Below, piece by piece: positions 54,492 through 64,000 of a stretch of DNA of 64,000 bases (within the stretch, counting starts at the first letter, position 1; every line of letters begins with the position of its first letter). The position numbers were made by a program, and so were the translations under genes. A model generated the notes under the pieces. It had not been told where the DNA came from. It worked only from the letters and a program-made list of their open reading frames with translations, and did not search any database. The stretch is from Paguma larvata (Eukaryota > Chordata > Mammalia > Carnivora > Viverridae): assembly GCA_030068075.1 (NCBI GenBank), contig CM057835.1, positions 40,728,715 to 40,792,714 on the forward strand, given 5' to 3'.

Positions 54492-55737
54492 TTAGTTAGC
54501 AACACCTAGTAAGACCGTATCATTACTTCACTCATAAAATATCTTGGGAACTATACTTTATACACAACCTCTCAAAGAGGATGGATGAGTTGAAAATCCA
54601 GATAGAATACAATTTCTCCTAAACAAGTGCCTATCTGTATATCAATGGGTCATATTTTAATTTGACTTTAATGGATCAAGTATACAGAGACACGCAAGAA
54701 TCTCAGCGAGACTACAAAGCCTAGGCACAACCAGAATGTCCAAAAGACAGCACCTCGGCATTGGGCTTTCAGGCTTTCCTTACCTTTCTCCCTCCTCTTC
54801 CTTCCCCACACTTTCAATCTTTCTGTCCTACTTCTTCAGCTGGAAGGTGTATACAAACTTTTCTAATCATGAAGGGAAATTTAAAAAGATTGAGAAATGA
54901 GGGGAAGAGGTGGGTGGAAGAGACAAAACCGTTTGTCTCCTAGAAAAAGACACAAAAGAAAAGAGTGGGAGCCAGTCTGGAAGCACGCCTGTCCAATATC
55001 ACATGACAAATGAAAACACTGTCAATGTAGCTGTCCATATTTATGGCTTCTTCTCTCATATTTACTACTATCCGGTCACCATCAATTCAAGCAAAGACTC
55101 ATCTGTCAAGCAGTGGCATCAGTTTTGTGAAGATGTTGACAATTGCCGTGAAAAAGTTAAAATGCTTCTACTCCTAGGAACTTGCTTTCCAAAGCGTATT
55201 GTGCAATTGTGAAGAGAATCCTTTTGTGAAGCCTTGAACAGTTGAAATAACATATCTACTGCAAAACATTTTCACTCAGTTCAAGTGTGTTGTGAGAATT
55301 GGGGAGAATTGAGGAACTATTCAAACTGAAATAGAAACAAGAATATGTCATAAGTGCTGTACTGGGTATGTTGTGAAGCACACTCTGACCTTCTCAGATT
55401 TCAGTAGAACTCTGGTGGTATCTACTCTATGTAACTGGCTATGTGGTATCTTTGACTTAATTATTTGTTTTACCTTAGTTTAATTATTATGATCGTTTAC
55501 ATTTGACTATTTGAATAGAAGGGGGGAAAATACCATACAGTTCTGGAGTTAGAAAAGAAAAAGCCAATCAACATTGAATAACTAGACACAAAAGGTAAAG
55601 AACGTCACTATCTTAATAGTAACTAAAGAAAAAAATAAAATTTTGAAATTCCTATTATGAAAACTAGCACTACCAAATTTAAAAAATATATATTAGTTTA
55701 GAAAACAGCATGCATTGTCTTACCAACTATATTGTTT
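54492..55737. other. Unassigned stretch with a 100-codon open frame
   Basis: Frame 54910-55212 encodes a 100-residue peptide with mixed composition (one stretch reads SSKDSSVKQWHQFCEDVDNC). It has no recognisable domain or signal peptide and shares its left end with another frame (54761-54943). No repeat was recognised across 54700-55250, which is less AT-rich than its flanks. I note it without calling a gene. Confidence 0.4.
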
Positions 55738-55938
55738 TTCATTTATTTCAAGAGAGCGAGAGAGAGCAAGCGAATGGGGAAAGGAGAGAGAAAGGGAGAG
55801 AGAGAATTCCAAATAGGCTCCACACAGACAGTGCAGAGCCTGATGTGGGGCTCAAACCCACAAACCGTGAGATCATGACCTGAGCCAAAACCAAGAGTTG
55901 GATGCTCAACTGACTGATCCACTCAGGCAGGCGCCCCT
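55738..55938 (-). mobile_element. CAN-SINE
   Basis: In reverse it shows TTCATTTATTTCAAGAGAGC, a GA-rich tract, AATTCCAAATAGGCTCCACA, GGGGCTCAAACCCACAAACC and a head ending in a duplicated GGCAGGCGCCCC. No clear target duplication was found. The 71-codon minus frame 55748-55963 is SINE sequence. Confidence 0.92.
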
Positions 55939-56244
55939 GGGTATATGGCCTTTGTGATATCATGCCTTTCAGTCAAGGTCTCTTCTGCAGATAATGATGT
56001 TTGGGACACTACGAGATGCAGTTTAGTGCCCACGAATGCAGCACCCATGAGAATAAGGGGTTTAACATTCCATTGGATGAACCTTTGCCCTAAGGGGCAC
56101 AGGAGCCTGTGAATAATACTATTTTTTTTTTTTACATCACTGAAAGAGTTGTCTTAAAACATAGTTTCTTGTTTTCTCAGCAGGCATTTTCATGACTAAA
56201 TCATTACCAGCACTTCACAGCTGCCTCCTCAAAAGGGCCACCTT
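55939..56244. other. Unassigned 300-bp gap between SINEs
   Basis: It contains a T run (56125-56136). Otherwise unremarkable. Confidence 0.55.
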
Positions 56245-56428
56245 GGGGCCCCTGGGTGGCTCTGTTGGTTAAATGTCCAACTCTTGGTTTAGGTCAGGTC
56301 ATGATCTCATGGTTCATGAGTTCAAGCCCCACATCAGGCTCTGTGCTGACAGTGTGGAGCCTGCTTGGGATTCTCTGTCTCCCTGACTTGGCCCCTCCCA
56401 CCCACCTATCAAAAAAATAAACTTAAAA
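56245..56428 (+). mobile_element. Felid CAN-SINE
   Basis: The head is GGGGCCCCTGGGTGGCTCTG. TCATGATCTCATGGTTCATG, GGCTCTGTGCTGACAGTGTG and a short CT tract follow. The target duplication is AAAAGGGCCACCTT (56231-56244) and AAAAGTGTCACCTT (about 56429-56442). Confidence 0.94.
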
Positions 56429-56617
56429 AAAAGTGTCACCTTTCTAACTCTCCCTTCCTCCTTTCTTCTTACCCCCCCCCTTGGGTTTGTTAAAATAACT
56501 CTTTATTAAAATAACAATGCATGTCTTTACCTCAACATCTGAGTTCTGGGAAACCCAAGCTGAGCCATGGTGATGAGATTTGAAAATTTCGGTACTAATT
56601 TTGGGATTCCTTTTTCA

Positions 56618-56624
56618 TGTGTGA

Positions 56625-56672
<48 letters not shown>
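56618..56672. repeat. (TG)n microsatellite
   Basis: About 26 units, pure except for a GAATG near the left end. It is the longest clean dinucleotide run in the window. The minus frame 56527-56787 translates it and is not a gene. Confidence 0.97.
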
Positions 56673-56674
<2 letters not shown>

Positions 56675-56888
56675 TGCTCTGAGTATAGTATAAAACGTAA
56701 TAAATAACTACAAGAGCAGTGCCCCATTCTCCGAGCAAACACAATTTTTAAGACCATCCAAGTTATATACATTGCCTCTATAAACACGAATTTGACTCTG
56801 AGTTACCCTTTGGCTACAATAAGCTTAGAAACATCACATTGATCTTGGTTGCATCCTCGTTATTTTTGATACAACCCTCTCATTTCTT

Positions 56889-56928
56889 CATATACATATA
56901 TACATACGTATACATACCTACATACGTA
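56889..56928. repeat. (ATAC)n imperfect repeat
   Basis: ATAC and ATAT units with two CGTA interruptions. Confidence 0.9.
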
Positions 56929-57459
56929 GTCCAGAAATAAAATAAATATATGTATTAGAAGGGTTTGTTAATATAAAATTAACAGGATAACTTACTAGGC
57001 TATATTCACTTAAATGCTTCTCCCCCAACTCTGATATATTCTTCCATATGAAAGAAGCCTATAAGTATCACTCATGTCTTCTCTCTACCCCTTTATTCAT
57101 TTTGTTCTTTTGGAAGTAGAATAATTTCTATAATAATGAGAAGAGGAAACTGAGGCAGCATGTTCTTTTCTCTTCTTTCACTTGAAAGAAAAGAGCTTTC
57201 AAAGTCAATGCCCTCCAAACTACCAATCAGCTCAGCGTGGAGTAAGGGATGAGTATAGCAGGACTGTCACATTCCCATACTGTCAATGATTAATTCTAGC
57301 AAATTCTGTGGTTCCATATTTATTAGGAAACACATTTTTTTCCTGCACACCTTAGCTGTACTATCCAACTAAATTTTTCTCAGTAATGAAGGTGATTTTT
57401 TTTGAACTACATCTTTGCTTCGTTGAAGTGAATATACTGCTGTTATGGACATTAATTAT
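56929..57459. other. Unassigned stretch
   Basis: No feature was recognised, apart from AGAGGAAACTGAGGCAGC at about 57141, which looks like an isolated MIR core scrap. Confidence 0.5.
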
Positions 57460-57655
57460 GATAGATACTAAAAAATTATGATTATGTTAATAATTATCAT
57501 GTATTAGGTGGGTTCTATTTACCAAGCATAAAAGCTATCTAATTATTAACATCTCCATTTTACAGGAAGAAAAGCTTAAAAAGAATAAGTGAAATGTCGA
57601 AACTCTCGATGCCTAGAAAGAAGTAAAAATTCAAACTTCCTGCTCTCTACATAAA
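57460..57655 (+). repeat. MIR
   Basis: GTATTAGGTGGGTTCTATTT, ACCAAGCATAAAAGCTATCT, AACATCTCCATTTTACAGGA followed by AGAAAAGCTTAAAAAG, then AATTCAAACTTCCTGCTCTC follow MIR on the plus strand. Confidence 0.75.
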
Positions 57656-57677
57656 ATTTTACATAAGATTAAATTTT

Positions 57678-57905
57678 ATTTTATCTTTATAAGTTTATTT
57701 ATCTGGAGAGTGAGAGAGAGCACACATGCACACACATGTGCGAGCTGGGAAGGGGCACTGAGCAAGGGTGAGTGAGAATCCCGAGCAGGTTCTGCGCTAT
57801 CAGCACAGAGCCTGATGTGGGGTTTGATCTCATGAACAGTGAGATCATGACCTGAGCTGAAATCTAGAGTTGTACGCTTAACCAACCGAGCCGCCCAGGT
57901 GCTTC
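57678..57905 (-). mobile_element. CAN-SINE
   Basis: In reverse it shows TTTATAAGTTTATTTATCTG, a GAGAGAGAGCACACATGCAC tract, AATCCCGAGCAGGTTCTGCG, CTATCAGCACAGAGCCTGAT and a head ending GAGCCGCCCAGGTGC. The flanks CATAAGATTAAATTTT (57662) and CATAACATTAAAATTT (57906) are the decayed target duplication. Confidence 0.93.
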
Positions 57906-57921
57906 CATAACATTAAAATTT

Positions 57922-60900
57922 AAATTAATAAAGATATTTCTCTAGAGAACCAAGTTATTGTGGTCTGGCTACATTGTTTTTGCTCATTTTCTTGTAAATT
58001 TAAGTGATTTCGATTGACCAATAATTGATATACACAACAAATTGTCTCACTCAAACCTCACATGTCTCAAACAACTTGTTGAAATATGTAGCATTTTAAA
58101 TATTTAATCATCTCTCATGATGGTAACCACATGATACACACCACAGTTTTTAAATGAATTTACCTTGTGGACTTACTTAAAATAGTTATTTTAAATATTG
58201 GAGAATAGCTATGAAATTCAATTATTTCCATTTTTAAATATAATTAATGCAACATTGCTTTTTTCTGAGCAATAGTTAGTCAATAAAATTATTTCTCAAT
58301 AGAACAAGAGTCAAAAATTACTATTTGTTATTGCCGAGGTCATGCATGCAAATCAGTAACAACTCCTACAATTAAATATCTATTTCAATCTATAACTTAG
58401 AAAAATGCAATAGAAGGCAATCCTCAAGGCTAACTATTTTATAATGATATTAACAAGGAATATTATTTTGTAACATCTGACAGTAACAAAAAATTTCTTA
58501 AATTTTAGTTCTTCTATTCTTTAATGGATCATTCCAGAACTACCTGTTTTTTAACCGGTTTTATAACACATAATTGAAGTCTTTAGTCCTCTCGATGATA
58601 ACACTATCATATATTATGTGTTTTGTTTAATGATTTATTACAATCCATGAATTTGAAGATCAATGTAAAGTTTTATATTGTACCTATATTATATTTATAT
58701 ATATTTGTGATAAAATAAAACATTTTATGGCAGTTATTTTGCAGCAATAAATATTTTGGGTGCTAAACTAACATGATTAATAAAGGACATGTCTCCCAAA
58801 GTTCATGTCTAATATTAGACACTATTATTATTATTATTATCAATCAGGACATGATAATGCATTCAATACATTTTAACAATATTATTATAAAGAACTATTA
58901 ACTTGGGAGCACTCAGGAAAGCGTCTACTTCAGATCTGGTGGTGGAGGGTGGTGGTGATTTGTTTAAAAGCATCATCATTAAACTCTAATAAAAATGAGT
59001 CTTTTAAATTTTTTTTTCTTATAGGAGTAAGCTAAGGCAGTTAGCTTTGGGTAGTTAAATTTTAAAAAATGTATATTGTCAGTTCAATAAAAATCAACAT
59101 CTTATCTTTTAAAGACAGTTGTGCACTTGATATCGGTTAGTTAGCTTTTTCTGGCAAAATATGAAAAATGTCTTTTGTCTATCTAGAAAAGGAATAAAAA
59201 AACCAAGAGAAGCAAATGTGATCTGCATGTGATACTTTTCCGTACACCACTTTCACATCCTAATGTCTCTGCTTTCTTTTTTTTTATTACGATTATTGTA
59301 GGTCAGCTTTTGCCATGAATATTATGACACCCAAAAGCTGAGCATCTAGATGTGACCTATCAAAGTCAGAAGTTAAGCATTGATCAGATGTTTCCGATTT
59401 ATGGCAAAGTCACTGCCTTAATTGGAATTATTCCTTCAAGTTTCTAGTGCTCAATGTTACAGTATCTCTAAAATTCAGTCACAGCTTTTGAGTTTAATTT
59501 TACATCGTTGATCATCAGTGCCTGTGTTACAACATAGCATTCTTATTTTCACTATAAATAAGGTAAATCAAAGAGAAAATAGAAGTATTTGAGAATTATG
59601 AAGCATATTTTTTATTTTGATGATTTTAAATAGGATCATTTAAAATTTTCTATGGCAAGTTGATTTGACAAACGTTTATTTTAAGAGTCAAAGGGAACTT
59701 GGTAATGCATTCATCTAAAACTAAGGATTGTAATTAGCTTACATTATGCAATGCCCTCAATAAATAAATGTCAGTTTTGAGCTGAGGCACATTTTTGCTA
59801 CTGTTTTGCTTAATATTTGTAGAAAAAATGATTTGAATCATTTGCAAGTTATATGAGCCATTAGTGATTATGGCCCAAGGTATTAACTGAAAGTTATTTA
59901 AGTAATTTCCAAAGCCCGTTCCACAGTAGGCCAGGCATTAATCATCTGTTATGTCTTTTATAAACACGGAAGCAATTAAGTGAAAATTGCCAGGTTTACA
60001 TAGAAGATATTATCATTAGCAATTATGGTATTAGAGAATAACTGGTGATTTAAATTTTGTATAAGAATAAAAACCTGTACCACATTATGATGGCCCTTTT
60101 TTAAAGTAAAACTAAGCAAATTACACAAATAACAAAGGGGATTTGCAACAATATTCAGGATCCTGGAAAGAAAACAGTTGCAATACGACAGTAAATACAG
60201 CATAATGTCCATTTTCAAAAGTAAAATAAAATACACACGAATGTGATTAATTTTAGATATAGGGAGTTTGGAGAGAGAGTGACTGTACAGTGTTTCAGTC
60301 TTTTGTTTGTGAGTGAGGGCACCATATTGCTTTTGTGACTAATCTACTCCTTAAATGCACTAAATCTGGGAGTGCAAAATGATATGTATATCAGATGGCT
60401 CAAGGATTTTAAATCATTTGAAATAAAATCCATTCATAATATTTACATATAATTTTAGACGATTTTAATGTTTTTTTTTTTTTTACATTATTCAGTGGCA
60501 GAGTAAGTAAACTCATGTTGTCAAAGAAAAATGTACCTAATTTATACCCATTTGGTTTAGTTATAATATGAAAGCAAAAGTTATAGCTATCTTCAAGAGT
60601 GGAAACTTAATTATAAAATTTGTACATGTGATCATTGAATTAGAGTAAAATGAAGACTAAGTACGTAGTTAACTTGTACGTCAACAGGGGTTCAGGGAGG
60701 TCCAAGAAAGGTTTCCTCAATCAGTGTGGAGGGAAATTTATCTGAATAATTCTAAATAGGAGCCTTAAACTGTCACATCAGTTTGAATTGCTGTTGATGG
60801 CTGTAGCTGGAAAATTGAGCCAGGAGTTTCACACATATCTCTTTGTGTCTTTTAACTTCAGACATCATTGGAAAAAATGAGAAAATTCATCTTTTTTTAT

Positions 60901-61464
60901 TGTTCTACACTTGACTGAACTATATTTTTCATGGTTTAAGGGCTCATAAAAATAATCACAGTAGAGGAAAAAGAAACTTTTTCTAAGGAATTGGAAGGAA
61001 GATCTTCTCATTAAATAGCTACTTTGTACAAACAAAACAACTTTCAAAAAATATCTGTTTTTTGGGAGGTGCAAGTTGTTTTCTTTGTTAATATGGTTGC
61101 AGGCTATAAATTCCTCAAGTTTTCTTCCCATTTCCTTTGCAAAAACCTATGAAGACACTTGAGTAAAATAAAGAAGAACAACAGACTATAAAGATAATGA
61201 TTAAAAATATGCAAGGTTTGGCAAACTGCATTGTGCCATAACAATGAAGCTTGGCTAGAAAACAACTTGCTCTATGTTTTGAAATGGATTGGCATGTCGA
61301 GGTGAGTTTTAAGTTTATTCGCACTCTACTATGCCTTGATACTGGTAGTTCTGCGTGTCGTACATTCAGAAGAATAATAAATTAATACCTAATTTCAACA
61401 GGAAAATTCTGTCTAATAAACTTTCTCTTTCATTCTTTTTTTTCCTCTCTCACTAATTCAATCA
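57922..61464. other. Longest repeat-poor AT-rich stretch
   Basis: About 3.5 kb without a recognised SINE, LINE or MIR. A short (ATT)n lies at 58822-58840, T runs at about 59276-59286 and 60471-60484. The GGTGGTGGAGGGTGGTGGTG patch at about 58940 is a small G-rich island. Minus frames of 69-88 codons (59976-60236, 60865-61131, 61115-61324) show no motif. Nothing here supports a gene. Confidence 0.55.
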
Positions 61465-61655
61465 TCCTTGCATTCAAATGTTCAACAAGTACTTACTATG
61501 TCCAGGGCAGTCTGAAAGACATGAGGAATACGGCAATAAATAATGAAGTCTTTCTACTTACCTTTGTGAAGCTTAATGTCTAGTTGGCCAGTACATAGGT
61601 GTGATAAGTATTATAAATTATGAAATTCAGAGTGCTCTGAGAGTATGCGGCACAG
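61465..61655 (+). repeat. Decayed mammal-wide repeat, same family as 6021
   Basis: GTTCAACAAGTACTTACTAT, GTCCAGGGCAGTCTGAAAGA, AGCTTAATGTCTAGTTGGCC and GTGTGATAAGTATTATAAAT followed by AGTGCTCTGAGAGT are in order with the family, including its right part. Confidence 0.6.
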
Positions 61656-63079
61656 CCTATCAACTTACTTTTTGGCTGTCTACTCAGAAAAGTATACCTC
61701 TCATGATGTAATAAGAGTGTAATAAGCACTAATAATTTGTTTCAAGAGATATTCTTGAATACTTCAAGATCCTGACTAGTATAAATTACTTCAGATCCCA
61801 GCTAGTATAAAAAATACTTCAAAGGGTAAAATAACAAAAACAAAATCTGCAATGAGGACCTTGTGTTCACTGTGAGAATTTTTTAGGTTATGTTATTGAT
61901 AAGTCATTTTTCTGAATGTATGGTATATTTTAAAAATATTTTTAAAATTCTTATTAGTGACACAGGATTGGCATTACAGAACATAAATCTGATGATAAAG
62001 CAGACATATTTGAGAATATAGCAAAATTGTATAAAGTATGGAAAATGATGAGAAGACCAAAAAATGTACAAGAGAAAGATTAGAAAGATCCAGCATATGG
62101 AAGTAATTTATTCCTGAAACTAGAAAAACAATGGCAGGGGCAAACATCACATCTATAAGAGAAATTGCCCTAAGCTGGACAAATACCTTTGCCTTCACAT
62201 CATATTTCAGAAATATGAATACCAATGTTAGATTTAAAAGTTAAACCTGGCAAGAAAAATACAGAGAAAATATGGAAACAACCATCAGAACAATAGTAAA
62301 AACAAAGAATGCCGAAAATAAAGCCCGAAATTCCTAGAGTCATATCAGATTGTCTTTCAAGAATGTCACAGTCAGTTGTATTTCATTTTTTAAGATAATC
62401 AAAAATTATTCTCAAGTTTTCAATTTTTGAGAAAATATATTGCCCAGACATTTAAAGTGTCTTACCAAAAAAATGCTCCTAAATATTAGAGAAATTAATA
62501 TGGAAATAGTAAAACTTGAAAAGTCATACTAAAAATGGTCATGAATAATTAAGCCAACTGAATAAGGTGAAAATAGGAAAATAAATATACTTACCTTACT
62601 TTTAGGGCTAAATAATACTATATGTTTATAGCAGAAATAAAGACAAAAGACTTTTAAAAAGAGGATTAATTATTATTTTAAATGAGAAAATGAAAGGAAA
62701 ATAAAATAATTTCTTAAAAATTAAAGAGCTAAGTATAAAACAGCAAAATAAGCAAATAAATAACTTTTGAAAAATAAAAAGTTATTGTTTGGGGGTTTAT
62801 AATTAGATAAATGTATTTCTAAAAAACTAGCAAAACAAATATTTAGTTGGAGTTTATTTGGATTAAAAATAGAGATATGTATATTCCAAATCATTTCAGA
62901 ATTATTTTTACAACAAAAAAGTTACAAAACTAGATATGGCAAAATGTTATGGTTTAATTTCTATTTATAGGAAGCCAATATCTGAGATTATATCAGAATA
63001 CAAAACTGGGAAAATATCTGCTCCTAAAGAATCAGACTACAATGAAATGACGTTAAGATTTTAAAACCAAAAGGATATA
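61656..63079. other. A-rich stretch, possibly decayed LINE
   Basis: From about 62000 the plus strand becomes strongly A-rich. That is typical of a LINE-1-class element read in sense, and it leads into the better match at 63080. Minus frame 61974-62225 (83 codons) is hydrophobic noise. Confidence 0.4.
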
Positions 63080-63700
63080 TTATGGAAACCTGCACCCAAT
63101 TCAAGAAAAGATGACAATATTAATGTCAAGCAAAAATAATAGAAAAGAAGCACAATCAATGATAAATATAAAATAAATTCAAACTTTTATGCACCAAATA
63201 ATAAGCATTAAAGACAACTGTTAGCCCTTTAAAGATGAGCCAACAGATATCTAATTTTACTGGCACAATTTAACAAATATCATTATTGCATCCTGTACAA
63301 GAATACATAAATTTTAATACAGAGAGGATCTGGTCAATTCAATCAACATAATGAAACTAGCTGATATGGAAATCCTTACCCTTTACTCACATTTTACGTC
63401 TCCATTTATATGTTCAATGGGTTATTCATATACTTTTTAAAAAACATTTGGCCAGAATGATACTCTCAATGATTTAAAAAAATAAATAGAAACTACAGAA
63501 GCCAAACACTAAAAGCTTCTTTTCAAAATGAACTTTCTATTCAACGCAAAAGACTATTTGCATTAATAAAAGTAGAACATTTCTTATTATAGTTGAAACC
63601 ACTAGTAATTATATCTTAGGAAAAAACTGATAATGTAGATTAAAACATATTGGCAGTGGCTAACTCGTCATCTGTAAAGTTTTCATTATTATTGTCGGTA
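63080..63700 (+). repeat. Possible old LINE-1/HAL1-class fragment
   Basis: AACTTTTATGCACCAAATAA and CATAAATTTTAATACAGAGA followed by GGATCTGGTCAATTCAATC lie in A-rich context. They resemble the sense strand of an old LINE coding region ('..tatatatgcacccaa.a..'). Decay is heavy and no frame survives. Confidence 0.4.
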
Positions 63701-63765
63701 AACTAGATATCCCAGACAGGACTTAGAAAGAGACTGTAAATATTTTTTAATGGAAAAGAAAGACA

Positions 63766-63950
63766 GGGTCGCCTGGGTGGCTCAGTCAGTTAAGCCACTG
63801 ACTCTTGATTTTGGTTCAGGTCATGGATTCCTGGGATGGAGCCCTGAATCAGGATTGGAATTTGAAACTCTCTCTTCTTTCTCTCTCTCTCTCTCTCTCT
63901 GCTTGTTTTCCACTCACTCTCTCTCAAAATAAATACAAAATAAACATTTA
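63766..63950 (+). mobile_element. CAN-SINE
   Basis: The head is GGTCGCCTGGGTGGCTCAGT. TTCAGGTCATGGATTCCTGG, a shortened middle, a long TC tract and a tail with AAATACAAAATAAAC follow. GAAAAGAAAGACAG on the left and AAAAAGATGAAGACAA on the right may be the target duplication. The 60-codon frame 63750-63932 is SINE sequence. Confidence 0.92.
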
Positions 63951-64000
63951 AAAAGATGAAGACAATAATAAAAACAGGTATAAATCAATAGAAATAGAAA

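Noticed and set aside
58905..58960. GGGAGCACTCAGG..AAAGCGTCTACTTCAGA as a possible SINE head
   Set aside because: Only about 30 bases match loosely. There is no body, CT tract or tail.
1..64000. Endogenous retrovirus or LTR pairs, CRISPR-like arrays, bacterial operons
   Set aside because: No paired LTRs, primer-binding site, gag/pol-like frames, spaced direct-repeat arrays or ribosome-binding-site-led gene runs were seen. The DNA is mammalian.

Overview
The window looks like mammalian nuclear DNA from the cat family (Felidae). The main evidence is about 25 copies of a tRNA-Lys-derived SINE of the carnivore CAN-SINE type, in its felid form (SINEC_Fc-like). The head reads GGCGCCTGGGTGGCTCAGTC, followed by the stretch around TCAGGTCATGATCTC, a CT-rich tract and an A-rich tail. 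Several short LINE-1 tails also match the 3' end that I know from cat genomes. The species and chromosome cannot be named from the sequence.

I find no gene I can defend. The DNA is strongly AT-rich. Its longest open frames (157, 129, 119 and 112 codons) sit in microsatellites or in repeat-derived or low-complexity sequence. There is no CpG island, tRNA or rRNA gene, operon, CRISPR array, complete retrovirus or complete LINE. The best reading is intergenic desert or the interior of a very long intron. Two short unplaced open segments (46478-46590, exon-like; 43360-43566) are reported as candidates only.

The layout is a layered deposit of mobile elements. The oldest layer is MIR, L2 and other decayed mammal-wide repeats (3.1-4.1 kb, 12.1-12.7 kb, 17.5-18.4 kb, 22.1-23.9 kb, 28.6-30.3 kb, 32.7-35.7 kb, 36.9-38.4 kb, 48.2 kb, 50.9-52.8 kb, 57.5 kb). 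A middle layer is LINE-1 fragments (18.4-19.1, 22.9, 31.4, 33.2 and 53.3 kb). The youngest layer is the felid SINEs, about 14 on the plus strand and 11 on the minus strand, many with readable target-site duplications. At four places a SINE splits an older repeat, which gives a clear order of events.

Microsatellites are scattered throughout: TG/CA at 16.95, 18.87, 20.43 and 56.6 kb; TTTA at 5.9 and 20.55 kb; GGAA at 48.6 kb; TA at 48.8 and 52.9 kb; and an unusual CG-TG-TTTG compound tract at 43.7 kb. Stretches with no recognised repeat are listed so that the reader knows they were inspected.

Family names rest on remembered consensus patterns and were not checked with RepeatMasker or a database. 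Boundaries are good to a few bases where a target-site duplication is quoted and to roughly 10-50 bases elsewhere. I did not find a novel biological system here.
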